Shown here: positions 37,998-38,018 of the stretch, piece after piece
How the letters are laid out: every line of letters starts with the position of its first letter
Position numbering within the stretch: position 1 is the first letter of the stretch
Virus record (IMG/VR): IMGVR_UViG_3300020020_000102
Coordinates: 1-38,018 of that record
Length of the DNA stretch: 38,018 bases
From: a virus
Direction: 5' to 3' (one strand)
Notes under the pieces: generated by a model
Told to the model about the DNA's origin: nothing
What the model saw: the letters and a program-made list of their open reading frames with translations, nothing else
Database searches by the model: none
Program-made: the position numbers and the translations under genes

Positions 37998-38018
37998 CCT
38001 GGTTAGAACTGTAGCGAT

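Noticed and set aside
1-38018. CRISPR arrays, insertion sequences, tRNA or rRNA genes
   Set aside because: Reading through the window I saw no regular spaced repeats, transposase gene with inverted ends, or structural RNA gene.

Overview
The window looks like a complete, or nearly complete, temperate tailed-phage genome (siphovirus-like, with a tape measure and no sheath gene seen) from a Bacteroidota host. Reasons for the host call: gene starts mostly have A-rich leaders rather than Shine-Dalgarno sites, signal peptides end in Ala-Gln or Gly-Gln, and many genes resemble families known mainly from Bacteroidota phages. No host gene, tRNA or rRNA is visible. The terminase large subunit ends at base 50 and the gene leading into portal begins at base 37,997, so joining the two ends gives a normal terminase-to-portal order with a 70-base gap. 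I infer a circular or circularly permuted genome opened at an arbitrary point.

All lytic genes run on the minus strand, leftward from about 22,081, through base 1, and on from 38,018 to 25,049. In transcript order they are: Cro-like regulator and small early genes (22.1-19.8 kb); HNH nuclease and a primase-helicase (19.8-16.2 kb); a polypurine/polypyrimidine inverted repeat (16.1-16.2 kb); a DUF1643 protein; a diversity-generating retroelement (DGR, 15.1-12.8 kb); tail-fibre-like and secreted proteins (11.9-7.3 kb); a small membrane protein, S49 protease/scaffold and major capsid protein (7.3-4.1 kb); minor structural genes; terminase (2.7-0.05 kb). Across the junction come portal, connector, lysis cassette (holin candidate, M15 endolysin, single-gene spanin), tail genes including an HU-like protein, and the tape measure. 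Most of these genes overlap by 1-4 bases and so form long operons.

The plus strand carries the lysogeny block: an S24-type CI repressor (22.2-23.1 kb), a strong terminator, a tyrosine integrase (23.2-24.4 kb) and a secreted accessory 'moron' protein (24.5-25.1 kb) that converges on the tape measure.

The most striking element is the DGR. A 72-base template repeat (14154-14225) lies between the reverse transcriptase and two tandem target genes. Each target carries a 72-base variable repeat that differs from the template at 13 or 14 sites, and every one of those sites is an adenine in the template's coding strand. Other points of note: the template sits inside its own in-frame mini-ORF; a carbohydrate-binding-like module recurs in the capsid, protease/scaffold and tail proteins; a scaffold gene is probably nested in the protease gene; a TGTCCTA motif lies 33-37 bases ahead of four late gene blocks; and the octamer GCGATCGC is strongly over-represented.
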